From a candidate division NC10 bacterium CSP1-5 (GTDB taxonomy: Bacteria; Methylomirabilota; Methylomirabilia; Methylomirabilales; CSP1-5), in NCBI GenBank assembly GCA_001443495.1, contig LDXR01000005.1, positions 68,696 through 132,695 on the forward strand: a stretch of DNA of 64,000 nucleotides, written 5' to 3'. Below are positions 37,911 to 47,400 of the stretch, piece by piece. How positions within the stretch are numbered: the stretch's first letter is position 1; each line of letters opens with the position of its first letter. A model generated the notes under the pieces. It saw only the letters and a program-made list of their open reading frames with translations, did not search any database and was not told the DNA's origin. The position numbers were made by a program, and so were the translations under genes.

Positions 37911-39148
37911 GGCACGTAGGTCACCAAGAGCGTCACGAAGACCAGCACCAGCGTGTAGACGTACCCTGCCTTGAAGACCTCCCAGAAGGGGATGTCGGCA
38001 ATGGCCGCCGTCGTGAGGAGGACGGAGGCGACAGGCGGGGTCTGCTGCCCCACGCCCAGGTTGATGGTCACGATGATGCCGAAGTGAATCGGATCGATCC
38101 CGAGCTTTCGGATCAGGGGCATCACGATCGGCACGATGAGGATGATCGCCGCAGCGCTGTGCAGGAACATCCCGGCGAGGAAGAAGAAGAGGTTCAGGAA
38201 GAGGAGGATCAGGTACTTGTTATTGGTCGTCTCGAGTATGGCCCGGGCGAACTTCTGGGGGACCTGCTCGGTGGTCAGATACCACCCGAGGACTGCCGAG
38301 GCGGCCACGATCACCATGACCGCAGCGGTCTGGAGCGACGAGTCCCTGAGGACGCGGACGAGAAAGTGCCACGAGACCTCGCGGTATATAAACGCGCCGA
38401 TGACAAGGGCCGCCACCGCCGCGAGCGCGGCGACCTCGGTGGCCGTCGCAATCCCCAAAAGGAAGCCGCCCCAGATCACGACCGGGATCAAGAGGGCCCA
38501 GGTAGATTCCAGGGTGGCCGCGCCGACTCTGCGAAGGGAGAAGGCGTCTTCCACGGGGAAGTTGTACTTGCGCGCATAGTAGTAGGACAGGAGCATCATG
38601 CACCCCCCGGCCAGGAAGCCGGGGACGAAGCCGGCGATAAAAAGCCTGGCCACCGATTCCTCCGCCATCCAGGCGTAGATGATCATGGGGATGCTGGGTG
38701 GGATCAGGATGGCGGCGCTGGCCGCGTTCGAGACCACGGCGGCGCTGAAGGCGCGGGGGTATCCCCGCTTCTCCATGGCGGGGATGACCACCTTGCCGAT
38801 GGCGGCCGCGTCGGCGACGGAGGAGCCCGAGATCTCGCTTTGGATCATCGTCGCCAGGATCGTGACCATCGAGAGTCCTCCGCGGATGTGTCCCACTACG
38901 GAGCTGGCGAGATTGACCAGGCGGAGTGAGATCCCGCCTGTCTCCATTAGGCCCCCGGCCAGGATGAAGAGCGGGATGGCGAGAAGCGGAAAGCTTGAGG
39001 AACCCGCAAAGAGGTTCAGGGGGATGACCGTCAGCGGCGCCACCCCCTTTCCGACGAGGAAGATAGCGGTGCTGAGGACCAGAGCGTAACCGATCGGGAC
39101 ACCGATCGCCGTCAGGCCGAGGACGAAGGCAAGGATCAGCCATTCCAT
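37871..39148 (-). CDS. dctM: TRAP transporter large permease (DctM)
   Basis: GVPIGYALVLSTAIFL..., GGISLRLVNLASSVVGHIRGGLSMVTI, QTPPVASVLLTT. Confidence 0.95.
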   Translation of the reverse strand: MEWLILAFVLGLTAIGVPIGYALVLSTAIFLVGKGVAPLTVIPLNLFAGSSSFPLLAIPLFILAGGLMETGGISLRLVNLASSVVGHIRGGLSMVTILATMIQSEISGSSVADAAAIGKVVIPAMEKRGYPRAFSAAVVSNAASAAILIPPSIPMIIYAWMAEESVARLFIAGFVPGFLAGGCMMLLSYYYARKYNFPVEDAFSLRRVGAATLESTWALLIPVVIWGGFLLGIATATEVAALAAVAALVIGAFIYREVSWHFLVRVLRDSSLQTAAVMVIVAASAVLGWYLTTEQVPQKFARAILETTNNKYLILLFLNLFFFLAGMFLHSAAAIILIVPIVMPLIRKLGIDPIHFGIIVTINLGVGQQTPPVASVLLTTAAIADIPFWEVFKAGYVYTLVLVFVTLLVTYVPWLSLFILDIVKL

Positions 39149-39193
39149 CGGAAATCATCCTCTGACGATCGAGGGTCGCCGAAGGCAGCGCCG

Positions 39194-39730
39194 TCACTCG
39201 GTTGCGTCACGTTGGGATCCCTCCTTCCCGAGCACCGCCCCCTGGAGGAGCCTGGCCAGGTCCGCCAGACTGACCAATACCATCAGCCCCCCGCTGATCG
39301 GGAGGACGCTGTACACCCAGCTCATCCGCACCCACTCCAGGGAAACCGCCGTCTCCACCCTGACCGCGACCATCAGAACCCAACCGTAATAGCAAAGGAT
39401 GCCCTGGAAGATCAGGACGCACACCTCCGCACCCATGGCCACCCACCGGCGGGCCTCGGGCCGGAACCCCTCGACGATGGTCTCGAAGGCGATGTGCTTG
39501 CGGTGGTACGCCGCCACGACCGCCCCGTAGAACGTCAGCCAGACGAGCAGGTACGAGGCGAATTCGTCGTACCAGATGAGCGACGCATTCAGGACATAGC
39601 GGTAGAAGACCCCGAGCGTCACGACGACGACCATGGCGATGAGCAACAACATCGCCCACACGTCCGCCAGCGCCATGAGCCACCGGTAGAGGCGCGACAA
39701 CATGGACGGACCTCCCGACGCCTGTATCAT
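39194..39730 (-). CDS. dctQ: TRAP transporter small permease (DctQ)
   Basis: VTLGVFYRYVLNASLIWYDEFASYLLVWLTFYGAVVAAYHRKHIAFE. Confidence 0.94.
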   Translation of the reverse strand: MIQASGGPSMLSRLYRWLMALADVWAMLLLIAMVVVVTLGVFYRYVLNASLIWYDEFASYLLVWLTFYGAVVAAYHRKHIAFETIVEGFRPEARRWVAMGAEVCVLIFQGILCYYGWVLMVAVRVETAVSLEWVRMSWVYSVLPISGGLMVLVSLADLARLLQGAVLGKEGSQRDATE

Positions 39731-39791
39731 GCGCCCATTGCAAAGAAGGGCGCCGCCCCGGCCTCACGGCAGAGGCGGCGCCGCGCGCGAC

Positions 39792-40799
39792 TTACCTCAA
39801 GGACTGGATGAGCTTGACCAGGTCGCCGCCTCCCTTCACCTCTACGTCGAACTCGTGGTAGATGGGCGCGGAGGCCCTGATGAAACCGCTCCTGTCCACC
39901 TCGTTCATCTTCATCTGGCCGGTCGTCAGTTTGGCAGCCAATTCCTTGTCCAGCCGCTCGCCTTCGCTTCTGGCAAAGTCCCCGACTTCGACGGCGATCT
40001 TCTCGAGGGTCTGCTGGATGTCCTTGGGGAGCTTCTGCCAGAAGGCCTCACTAATGGCAGGGTAGGCCGGGGTGTAGACGTGGCCGGTCAGGGAGAGGTA
40101 TTTCTGCACTTCGTTGAACTTCGCCGAGGCGATCTGGGGGAACGGGTTCTCTTGCCCGTCCATGACCCCGGACTGAAGCGCCGAGTAGACCTCGGCGAAC
40201 GGCATGGGGGACGGATTCGCCCCGTAGGCCTTGAACATCTTGGCCCGCCAGACGCCGCCCGGAATGCGGAGCTTGATTCCCTTCAGGTCGTCCGGCGCGT
40301 TGATGGGCCGGACGTTGTTGGTCACGTGCCGGAACCCGTTCTCCCAGTATCCGAGGAGGCGCATACCCTTGCCGGGAATCGGGGTGAACAGGGCGTCGCG
40401 GACACGCGGGTCCCCGGCGACCTTCTTCATGTGGGCCCGGTCCACAATGATATACGGCATCTCGAAGACGCCGAACTTCGTCTCAACAGTGCTCATGATC
40501 GTGGAGGGGAGGAACATCTCGAGCGCCCCGATCTTGATCCCCTTGACCATGGCTTCGTCGGTTCCGAGCTGGCTGGAGTGGAAGGTTTTCACCTCCACTT
40601 TGCCCTTCAGCGCCGCATTCACGCGCTTTGCGTACTCGTTGGCCGTTATGTCAAACAGGGAGTTCGGAAATCCCACGTGCCCGAACCGAATCTCGATGAG
40701 CGCGGCTCCCGTCGTCGGCGTCACGAACAGATGACTACCGCTGGCGATGGCGAAGATAATCAGGAGAACGGCTATGAGGACCTTGCCCCATGTCTTCAT
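39792..40799 (-). CDS. dctP: TRAP transporter substrate-binding protein (DctP)
   Basis: IRFGHVGFPNSLFDITANEYAKRVN..., LRIPGGVWRAKMFKAYGANPSPMPFAEVYSALQSGVMDGQENP. Confidence 0.95.
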   Translation of the reverse strand: MKTWGKVLIAVLLIIFAIASGSHLFVTPTTGAALIEIRFGHVGFPNSLFDITANEYAKRVNAALKGKVEVKTFHSSQLGTDEAMVKGIKIGALEMFLPSTIMSTVETKFGVFEMPYIIVDRAHMKKVAGDPRVRDALFTPIPGKGMRLLGYWENGFRHVTNNVRPINAPDDLKGIKLRIPGGVWRAKMFKAYGANPSPMPFAEVYSALQSGVMDGQENPFPQIASAKFNEVQKYLSLTGHVYTPAYPAISEAFWQKLPKDIQQTLEKIAVEVGDFARSEGERLDKELAAKLTTGQMKMNEVDRSGFIRASAPIYHEFDVEVKGGGDLVKLIQSLR

Positions 40800-43714
40800 G
40801 GCATCTCCCTCCCTTTCCCTTGCTGTAGATGCGTGATGACTGCCTCCGAGAGAATCTCGGCAGGATGCCGGGCCCGGCGGCCGGTCCCGTGCAGGATTTG
40901 CTGTCGGCAGGAGACCCCCGAGGCAACGACCTCTGCGCCCTCGCCAGCGTTCTCGATCGCCGGAAACAGTCGCTGCCGCCCGATGGCAACCGAGAGGTCG
41001 TAGTGCTCTCGCTCAAAGCCGAAGGAGCCCGCCATCCCGCAGCAGCCGGCATCGATCTCCTTCACGCTGAGGCCCGGAATCAGGCGCAGGGCCTCGAGGG
41101 TCGGACGAGTTCCCACCAATGCCTTCTGGTGGCAGTGGCCGTGGACGAGGACGCGCCGCTCGGTCGGCCGAAAGGCGCCTGCACAATCCCCCCGCCGGCC
41201 GACGAGAAATTCCTCCAGCAGCAAGCTCTGCCGCGCCACCGCCTCGGCCTCCGGCCCCTCGGCGAGCTCCGGGACCTCATCCCGCAGGGTCAACAGGCAG
41301 CTCGGCTCGCACCCCACGATGGGGATCCCTGACCTCACATACCGAGACAACCGCTCGACCGTCGCGCGAGCGCACTGCGCCGCCTCGCGCAGGAGGCCCT
41401 TGGAGATCAAGGTCCGGCCACAGCAGCCGGCCTCCGCCAGGATCACCTGATACCCCAACCCCTCCAGGAGCCGCGTGGCCGCCATCCCCACCTCGGGATA
41501 GTGATAATTCATAAAGGTATCGGGGAAAAGGGCAACCGACCCCTTGGTCGACAGCGGCGAGGCACCCCGCCTGAGGAACCATTGCGTGAAGGTCACAGGG
41601 GTAAAAGGGGGCAACGGACGCCGCCGCTCGATGCCCACCAGATGATGGAGGACCCACCGGGTTGCGGGGATCGCCGTCGCCCAATTCGACAGCGGGGCCA
41701 ACCGGCTCCCCCACTGCCCCAGCTTCGCGGCATGGGCAAAGAGCCGCGCGCGGAGGGGGATGCCGTTCTTCTCGTAGTAGCGCGCGAGGAACTCTGCCTT
41801 GAGCTTGGCCATATCGACGCTTGTAGGGCACTCGGCTTTGCAGGCCTTGCACTCGAGGCAGAGATCGAGCGCCCCGTAGAGTTCCGGCCCGCTCAGGGTC
41901 TCGGGCGGGAGCTCCCCCGAGAGGGCGGCCCGGAGGAGGTTGGCGCGACCGCGGGTCGTGTGTTCCTCCTCGCGCGTGACCATGTAGGAGGGACACATGC
42001 TCCCGTGCATCTTACGACAGTTCCCTACCCCCGAGCACCGTTCGACCGCGGCCGCGAAGCCCCCCTCATCGCGGAAGCGGTGGTGGGTCGTGACAGCGGC
42101 CGCCCGATACCCCGGGCCGTAGCGCAGGCGCCCGTTGACCGGTGGCGGATCGTCGCTGACGATCTTGCCCGGATTGAGGATACCGCGCGGGTCGAGGAGC
42201 GTCTTCACCTCCCGGAAGGCCTGTTCCAAGCCCCCGTACTGTCCCGTGATGTAAGGAGTCCGCGCCAGCCCGTCCCCGTGCTCGGCGCTGATGGTCCCCT
42301 TGAGATCCCATACGACCGCGTACGCTTCCTCGGCGATGGTCCGGATCAGGCCCACGTCCCGCGGTTCCTTCGGGTCGAGGAAGGGCAGGATGTGGAGGTT
42401 GCCGTCCCCGGCATGGCCGTAGATGCCGGCCATCACGCCGTGCTTCTCCAGGAGCGTGCGCATCCGACTGATGAAGTCGGGCAACCGGGTCGGATGCACG
42501 GCGGCGTCTTCAATGAAGGCCAGCGGCTTGCGGGGGCCTTTCACCTTGTTGGCGACCGCGCCGGCGACCTTCCGGATGGCGACGATCCTCGCCTGGTCGG
42601 CTCGATCCGTCGCGAGGAGCATGCCGGTGGCCAGCCGGCTCTCCTCGAGCAGCCGTCGATGCGTCGCCGCCATGCGCTCCTCTACCTCCTCCGGACGCTC
42701 CCCCTCGTGCTCGAGGATCAGGATCGCCTCGATCCCCTCCGGGAGGAAGGGGCGGAGTTCGGGGTTCGCCTCGCGGCTGAAATCGAGGAGCTGCCGCTCG
42801 ATGGCTTCGATCATGCTCGGCTGGAGCTCCCGGAGGAGGACCACGGCCTCTCCCATCTTCTCGAGGGCGTCGAAGGTGAGGAGCGCGATCGTCCGGTGCC
42901 TGGGATGATCCAGGATCCGGAAGCTCGCCTCGGTGAAGATCCCCAACGTCCCCTCCGATCCGGTCAAGAGCTGGCCGAGGTCGATCATCCCGTCTTGAAC
43001 GACCCGCCAGAGGTTGTACCCGCAGTTGTTGTTGGTCACCTCCGGGGCCTTCGCTTTCAATTGATCGCCATAGCGGTTCAGGATGTCGAGGAGGCCTCTG
43101 TAGATCGGGCCCTGAACCGGGTCCGTGAGCAGCGCCGCGAGGCGGGGGCCGTTCCGGTCCACGGGCTCGGTCCGGATCACCTCCCCGCTCGCCAGGACGA
43201 CGTCGAGGGACTCCAGGTAATCACGCGTCGTGCCGTACTTGACCGAGTGAGCTCCTTTGCTGTTGGTGGCCAGCATCCCGCCCAGGGCGCAGACGTCGCC
43301 GCTTGACGGGTCGGGAGGGAAATACTTGTTGTGCGCCTTGAGCGCCGTCGTAAGCGCCGTGAGCGTGCAGCCGGGCTCGACCCGCACCCGACCGTCGGCC
43401 GGCTCGAGCGCCGAAATCCGGTGCATGTACCGCGTGAAATCCAGGACGATCCCGGCGCCGAGCTCCTGCCCGCACCGGCTGGATCCGCCTCCGCGGGGAA
43501 TCACGGGGATGCCGCGGTCGGCGGCGTAGCGCACGGTCGCGATCACATCCTCGCAGCTCTTGGGGAAGACGACGCCGAGCGGCGTGATCCGATACATGCA
43601 GGCCCCGGTGCTGTAGAGCACCCGCGTCACCTCATCGAAGCGCACGTCTCCCCGGATGAGGGATTGCAGATCGGCGGCCACGGCCTGGAGTTTCGCGGCA
43701 AAGGCGTCGCTCAT
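40796..43714 (-). CDS. Fused FAD-linked oxidase (GlcD-like) + Fe-S/CCG-domain subunit (GlcF/LldE-like)
   Basis: PRGGGSSRCGQELGAGIVLDFTRY (FAD PCMH), CLECKACKAECPTSVDMAKLK (4Fe-4S), two CCG motifs (CCGRTL, CCGMAGSFG). Confidence 0.93.
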   Translation of the reverse strand: MSDAFAAKLQAVAADLQSLIRGDVRFDEVTRVLYSTGACMYRITPLGVVFPKSCEDVIATVRYAADRGIPVIPRGGGSSRCGQELGAGIVLDFTRYMHRISALEPADGRVRVEPGCTLTALTTALKAHNKYFPPDPSSGDVCALGGMLATNSKGAHSVKYGTTRDYLESLDVVLASGEVIRTEPVDRNGPRLAALLTDPVQGPIYRGLLDILNRYGDQLKAKAPEVTNNNCGYNLWRVVQDGMIDLGQLLTGSEGTLGIFTEASFRILDHPRHRTIALLTFDALEKMGEAVVLLRELQPSMIEAIERQLLDFSREANPELRPFLPEGIEAILILEHEGERPEEVEERMAATHRRLLEESRLATGMLLATDRADQARIVAIRKVAGAVANKVKGPRKPLAFIEDAAVHPTRLPDFISRMRTLLEKHGVMAGIYGHAGDGNLHILPFLDPKEPRDVGLIRTIAEEAYAVVWDLKGTISAEHGDGLARTPYITGQYGGLEQAFREVKTLLDPRGILNPGKIVSDDPPPVNGRLRYGPGYRAAAVTTHHRFRDEGGFAAAVERCSGVGNCRKMHGSMCPSYMVTREEEHTTRGRANLLRAALSGELPPETLSGPELYGALDLCLECKACKAECPTSVDMAKLKAEFLARYYEKNGIPLRARLFAHAAKLGQWGSRLAPLSNWATAIPATRWVLHHLVGIERRRPLPPFTPVTFTQWFLRRGASPLSTKGSVALFPDTFMNYHYPEVGMAATRLLEGLGYQVILAEAGCCGRTLISKGLLREAAQCARATVERLSRYVRSGIPIVGCEPSCLLTLRDEVPELAEGPEAEAVARQSLLLEEFLVGRRGDCAGAFRPTERRVLVHGHCHQKALVGTRPTLEALRLIPGLSVKEIDAGCCGMAGSFGFEREHYDLSVAIGRQRLFPAIENAGEGAEVVASGVSCRQQILHGTGRRARHPAEILSEAVITHLQQGKGREMP

Positions 43715-43718
43715 GACT

Positions 43719-44270
43719 TCACCGTCTGGATTCCGCGACCGCCTGGGCGGCCGCCTCGAGAGCCCGGAGGGCCTGCTGTCGTGCGCGACCCGACGTCTCT
43801 GCCCGGACCACCGCCGCGAGTGCCTTCTGGGTCATGACGCCTAAGAGAGCCGCTGTCGCAGCGGCCATCGGTAGCGCCAGGTCCGTGGCGAATCGCCGGG
43901 CGATCGCGTCGAGATCGGCGACCGCGGTCCGGGCCCGGCCTTTCAGGGAGACCGGCGACCTGCCGTTGACCAGCACGACTCCGGTCTCTTTGAGCCCGGC
44001 GGTGACATCGACCGCCGTCAGGATGCTCGCATCCGTCACCGCTACCAGATCCAGGACGTACTCCTGGGAGGTGCTTTCGATCGGCTCGGTGGCCACCCGC
44101 AGGTGCGCCGCCTCGGGCACGTAGCCCCGGAGGAAGAGCCAGGGCGGCCGGAACTGGACCTGCTTCCCCTCATGGAGCGCCGCCGTCGCCAGCAGGCGTG
44201 CGGCGTCGACGAAGGGGGCCGTGTGATCGTAACGGGGAAGGCGGCGGCCGTGGAAGCGGAGCTCCTTCAC
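43719..44270 (-). CDS. 2-oxoacid:acceptor oxidoreductase gamma-type subunit (divergent)
   Basis: GTG start overlapping beta stop (GTGA); KELRFHGR..., TDASILTAVDVTAGLKETGVVLVNGR; canonical GGQG motif absent. Confidence 0.75.
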   Translation of the reverse strand: MKELRFHGRRLPRYDHTAPFVDAARLLATAALHEGKQVQFRPPWLFLRGYVPEAAHLRVATEPIESTSQEYVLDLVAVTDASILTAVDVTAGLKETGVVLVNGRSPVSLKGRARTAVADLDAIARRFATDLALPMAAATAALLGVMTQKALAAVVRAETSGRARQQALRALEAAAQAVAESRR

Positions 44271-45148
44271 GGGGTGGCCCTCCAGCTTTCGTCGACACGC
44301 TTCTGGAGACGTTGCGCCTCGCGACGGCCGAGATGCGCGAACCGCCGCTGGAGCGCGAGATATTCGCGCACCGGCCGACGCCGTTTCGGGCGGTAGCTGA
44401 TCTTCATCCGCCCGTCCGTGATCTCGTAGAGCATCCACATCCCTGTCTCGACGGCCGCCCGTGTGACCTCGATGGTCTGGTCGTGGGGATAGCCCCAAGC
44501 GATGGGACACGGGCTGAGCACGTGCAGATACCGAAACCCCCGGACGCGGGCGGCGCGCTTGAGCTTCGCCCGGTAGTCCGCAAGATGCGAGACCGCGGCC
44601 GTCGCGACGTAGGGGACGCCGTGCGCGGCCATGATGCGGGGTGCATCCTTCTTCAGTGTGGGGACGCCTCCCGGCGTGGTCGGCGTGCGGGCCCTGACCG
44701 GCGAGCTGGAGGTGGCCTGCCCCTGCGTGTTCATCGCGACTTCGTTGTCGTAGCAGATGTAGAGGATGTTTTCGTTGCGACTCGCGGCCCCCGACAGGGC
44801 CTGGAAGCCGATGTCGAGCGTCCCGGAGTCCCCGGCAAAGCAGACGACCTGCACGTCCCGCATGCCGCGCGCATCATAGGCATGCCGCAGCCCGGTCGCC
44901 GCGGCCGGCGCGCTTTCGAAAATCCAGTGGACGAAGGGGACTGCCCACGAGGCGTTGGTATAGGAGAGGCTGAAGGTGGCCGCGCAACTCGCCGGGCATA
45001 TCACGGCCATCTTCGGCCCGAGCAGCTCGGCCAACAGATCGGCCGCGGGGAGGGCTCCGCAGCCCTCGCACGCGGTCCCCTTCATCACCGGCGGCAGGCT
45101 GAAGCGCCGCGAGCGGGGGATCGTCGGCAGTGGTGCGGGTCGGCCCAT
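44267..45148 (-). CDS. 2-oxoacid:ferredoxin oxidoreductase beta subunit (TPP-binding)
   Basis: CEGCGALPAADLL, FAGDSGTLDIGFQALSGAASRNENILYICYDNEVAMNTQGQ. Confidence 0.92.
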   Translation of the reverse strand: MGRPAPLPTIPRSRRFSLPPVMKGTACEGCGALPAADLLAELLGPKMAVICPASCAATFSLSYTNASWAVPFVHWIFESAPAAATGLRHAYDARGMRDVQVVCFAGDSGTLDIGFQALSGAASRNENILYICYDNEVAMNTQGQATSSSPVRARTPTTPGGVPTLKKDAPRIMAAHGVPYVATAAVSHLADYRAKLKRAARVRGFRYLHVLSPCPIAWGYPHDQTIEVTRAAVETGMWMLYEITDGRMKISYRPKRRRPVREYLALQRRFAHLGRREAQRLQKRVDESWRATP

Positions 45149-45160
45149 GGCGGTTTCTCC

Positions 45161-46390
45161 CTAGCCGGCCCGCGCCAGGGGGCGGGCTTGCGGTGACTCG
45201 TCGCGCACGCGCGCCCGGTCGAGGCCGAGCCACTCGATGGCGTCGTCCCTCTTATCAAACGGCGGCTCCCCCTTGAGTGCCCTCCGCGCGACCTCCTTGA
45301 TCTGTCGGACGGTCACGTCGCGGCCGCCGAGGCCGGCGATAACGCCCACGACTCGGGGCGGGCCGGCAGTGCCGTAGAGCGCCGACCGAACCTCGTCGTA
45401 CAGGACCCCGTGACTCCCGGCGGCGCAGTTTCGGTCGATGGCGATGACCAGCTCGGCTTCTCCGAGCGCCTTCCGAATGGCCTCGGCCGGAAAAGGCCGG
45501 TAGGCGCGGACCCTGAGGAGGCCGACGGAGAGCCCCTCGGCCTTGAGCTCGCGCACCGCCCGGCGCGCCGTCTTGGCGATCGAGCCCATGGACACGATCA
45601 CAGAGCGGCCCACGGGTTCCGTCGTCTCGATCAGTCCCCGGGGGCGGCCTCCGAACGCCTCGGCGTACGCCCTACCCACTTCGGGGATGACGGCAAGTGC
45701 CGCTTCCATTGCCTGATGCTCGACGAATTTAAACTCCGTATACCACTCGGGGGGCGTAGGTGGGTTCAGCGAGCGCGGCACTGCCGGATCGAGCAATGCC
45801 TCAACGTGGACTCCGCTGAGAAATCGGTCCACCGCCTTGGCCTCCGGAACCACAACCCCCTCGGCGGTGTTCGAGTGGATGAAGGACTCGTAGCAGAGCA
45901 TCCCGGGCAGGCGGACCCGCGGGTCCGCGCAGATCCTGAAGAGCTGGATGGTCGTCTCGAGAATCTCCTGCGCGTCCTCGCAGAAGAGCTGGAGCCAGCC
46001 GGCGCGGTTCACGGCCAGGGCATCATTGTGGTCCGCGTACCGGCTATGGGGGACCGAAATGGCGCGATTGACCACCGCCATCACGATAGGGCAGCGGCTG
46101 CCCGAGGCGGTGTAGAGGTGCTCGGCCATGAAGAGGAGCCCCTGGGAATTGGTCGCCGTGAAGACCCGCGCCCCGCCGAGGGAGGCCCCCACGGCCGCGG
46201 CCATGGCGGCGTAGTCCGACTCCATGTTGAGAAATTCGGCCCTCAGCAGGCCCTTCTCGACATCCCGGGCGATAATCTCGAGCATGGGAGACTGGGGGGT
46301 AATGGGATAGGTGGGAATCACCTGAGGCTTCGACACGCGGACCGCCCGGGCCGCCGCCTCGTTGCCGGTGAGGAGCTCTGTGCGGCTCAT
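45161..46390 (-). CDS. 2-oxoacid:ferredoxin oxidoreductase alpha subunit
   Basis: TGNEAAARAVRVSKPQVIPTYPITPQSPMLEII, NSQGLLFMAEHLYTASGSRCPIVMAVVNRAIS. Confidence 0.93.
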   Translation of the reverse strand: MSRTELLTGNEAAARAVRVSKPQVIPTYPITPQSPMLEIIARDVEKGLLRAEFLNMESDYAAMAAAVGASLGGARVFTATNSQGLLFMAEHLYTASGSRCPIVMAVVNRAISVPHSRYADHNDALAVNRAGWLQLFCEDAQEILETTIQLFRICADPRVRLPGMLCYESFIHSNTAEGVVVPEAKAVDRFLSGVHVEALLDPAVPRSLNPPTPPEWYTEFKFVEHQAMEAALAVIPEVGRAYAEAFGGRPRGLIETTEPVGRSVIVSMGSIAKTARRAVRELKAEGLSVGLLRVRAYRPFPAEAIRKALGEAELVIAIDRNCAAGSHGVLYDEVRSALYGTAGPPRVVGVIAGLGGRDVTVRQIKEVARRALKGEPPFDKRDDAIEWLGLDRARVRDESPQARPLARAG

Positions 46391-47067
46391 GGCGTCTCGT
46401 TCCTCCTCGTCTCCCCTCGACTCTTGAGATGCGCGAGCACGGTCTCCTTCTTCCGGAGGACGTGCTCGACGATCAGCCGTTCGGCCCGCGCCGGATCCCG
46501 GTCCTTGATCGCCTGGAGAATCGCCCGATGCTCCTGTAACCAGGCCTTTCGGGCCCGGCCCACCTCAAGCGTGATCCGGCGGTAGCGCAGGATCTTGTCG
46601 TGAATCGCCTGGAGGAGCTGCTGGAGCTGCGCGCTTCCGCTCAAGACGTTGAGCCCGTCGTGAAACCGCGTGTTCCACTCCAGGAGTCGCTCGGGCGCCT
46701 CCCCGTCCAACGTAGTTTCCGACCGGTTCAAGATCCCTTCGAGCAGTGCGATCCCCTCAGGCGCTGCCCGCTCGGCCGCCAGGCGCGCCGCCAAGCCCTC
46801 CAGCACCGCCCGGATCCGAAAGGTCTCTTCCACCTCCTCGGGCGACATCGCGCTCACGAGCAGGCTGCTCCCGGGGCCTTTGGAGAGAAACCCCTCGGCC
46901 TCGAGCTTTCTAAGTGCCTCCCGGACCGGGGTCCGGCTGATTCCCAGCCGGCCCGCCAACTCGGTCTCCACAACCCGATTCCCGGGCGAAAGCTCTCCCT
47001 GGACGATAGCCCGACGGAGGGCGTCGTAGACCTCTTCGCGGAGCGGTCGGTGAACCCGGATCTTCAT
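46387..47067 (-). CDS. GntR-family (FCD domain) regulator
   Basis: LREEVYDALRRAIVQGELSPGNRVVETELAGRLGISRTPVREALRKLEAEGFL; ATGA overlap with alpha subunit. Confidence 0.95.
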   Translation of the reverse strand: MKIRVHRPLREEVYDALRRAIVQGELSPGNRVVETELAGRLGISRTPVREALRKLEAEGFLSKGPGSSLLVSAMSPEEVEETFRIRAVLEGLAARLAAERAAPEGIALLEGILNRSETTLDGEAPERLLEWNTRFHDGLNVLSGSAQLQQLLQAIHDKILRYRRITLEVGRARKAWLQEHRAILQAIKDRDPARAERLIVEHVLRKKETVLAHLKSRGETRRNETP

Positions 47068-47089
47068 GGAGGGCCTTTCATAGAGACGG

Positions 47090-47126
47090 TTGTACACTGT
47101 ATACGGTATACAAATTTGCTTGTCAA
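47090..47126 (-). promoter_or_regulatory. Sigma70 promoter overlapped by a GntR-type palindromic operator
   Basis: Minus strand TTGACA(47126-47121)-N17-TATACA(47103-47098); dyad TTGTATACCGTATACAGTGTACAA (47113-47090). Confidence 0.8.
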
Positions 47127-47283
47127 TCCAGATACTCGGCTGGCCTCTGGAGCCCTGAGGGGGGTGTGGAAGGCGCACGATTGCCGGACACTTGACGGGC
47201 ATTTTTCGATACCCCGAACGCCATAGTAGGTTACGGATCGAGAAGGATCAATTGAAAATCAGGACTTTAAGCTTGGCAGAGAT

Positions 47284-47300
47284 TTGGCACAAAGCTTGCT
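47284..47300 (+). promoter_or_regulatory. Orphan sigma54 promoter
   Basis: TTGGCAC-AAAGC-TTGCT; no convincing + strand CDS for >1 kb downstream. Confidence 0.8.
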
Positions 47301-47308
47301 AGTCTAAC

Positions 47309-47400
47309 AGTGTCAAGAAGGGGAAACCAAAGCCTCTCTCCTTCTGCTAGGGCCTCGGGGGCGGGCCTTTGACCCATAAGGGAGCCCTCATTATTTATTT
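47309..47400 (+). ncRNA. Candidate sigma54-driven small RNA
   Basis: Begins just downstream of the -12 element; ends with hairpin agggcctcggg...cccataagggagccct followed by cattatttattt. Confidence 0.35.

Noticed and set aside
41501-43306. 601-aa plus-strand ORF over the FAD/Fe-S oxidase fusion
   Set aside because: Antisense shadow; no recognisable domain, sense strand unequivocal.
45410-46585. 391-aa plus-strand ORF over the OFOR alpha subunit
   Set aside because: Antisense shadow ORF.
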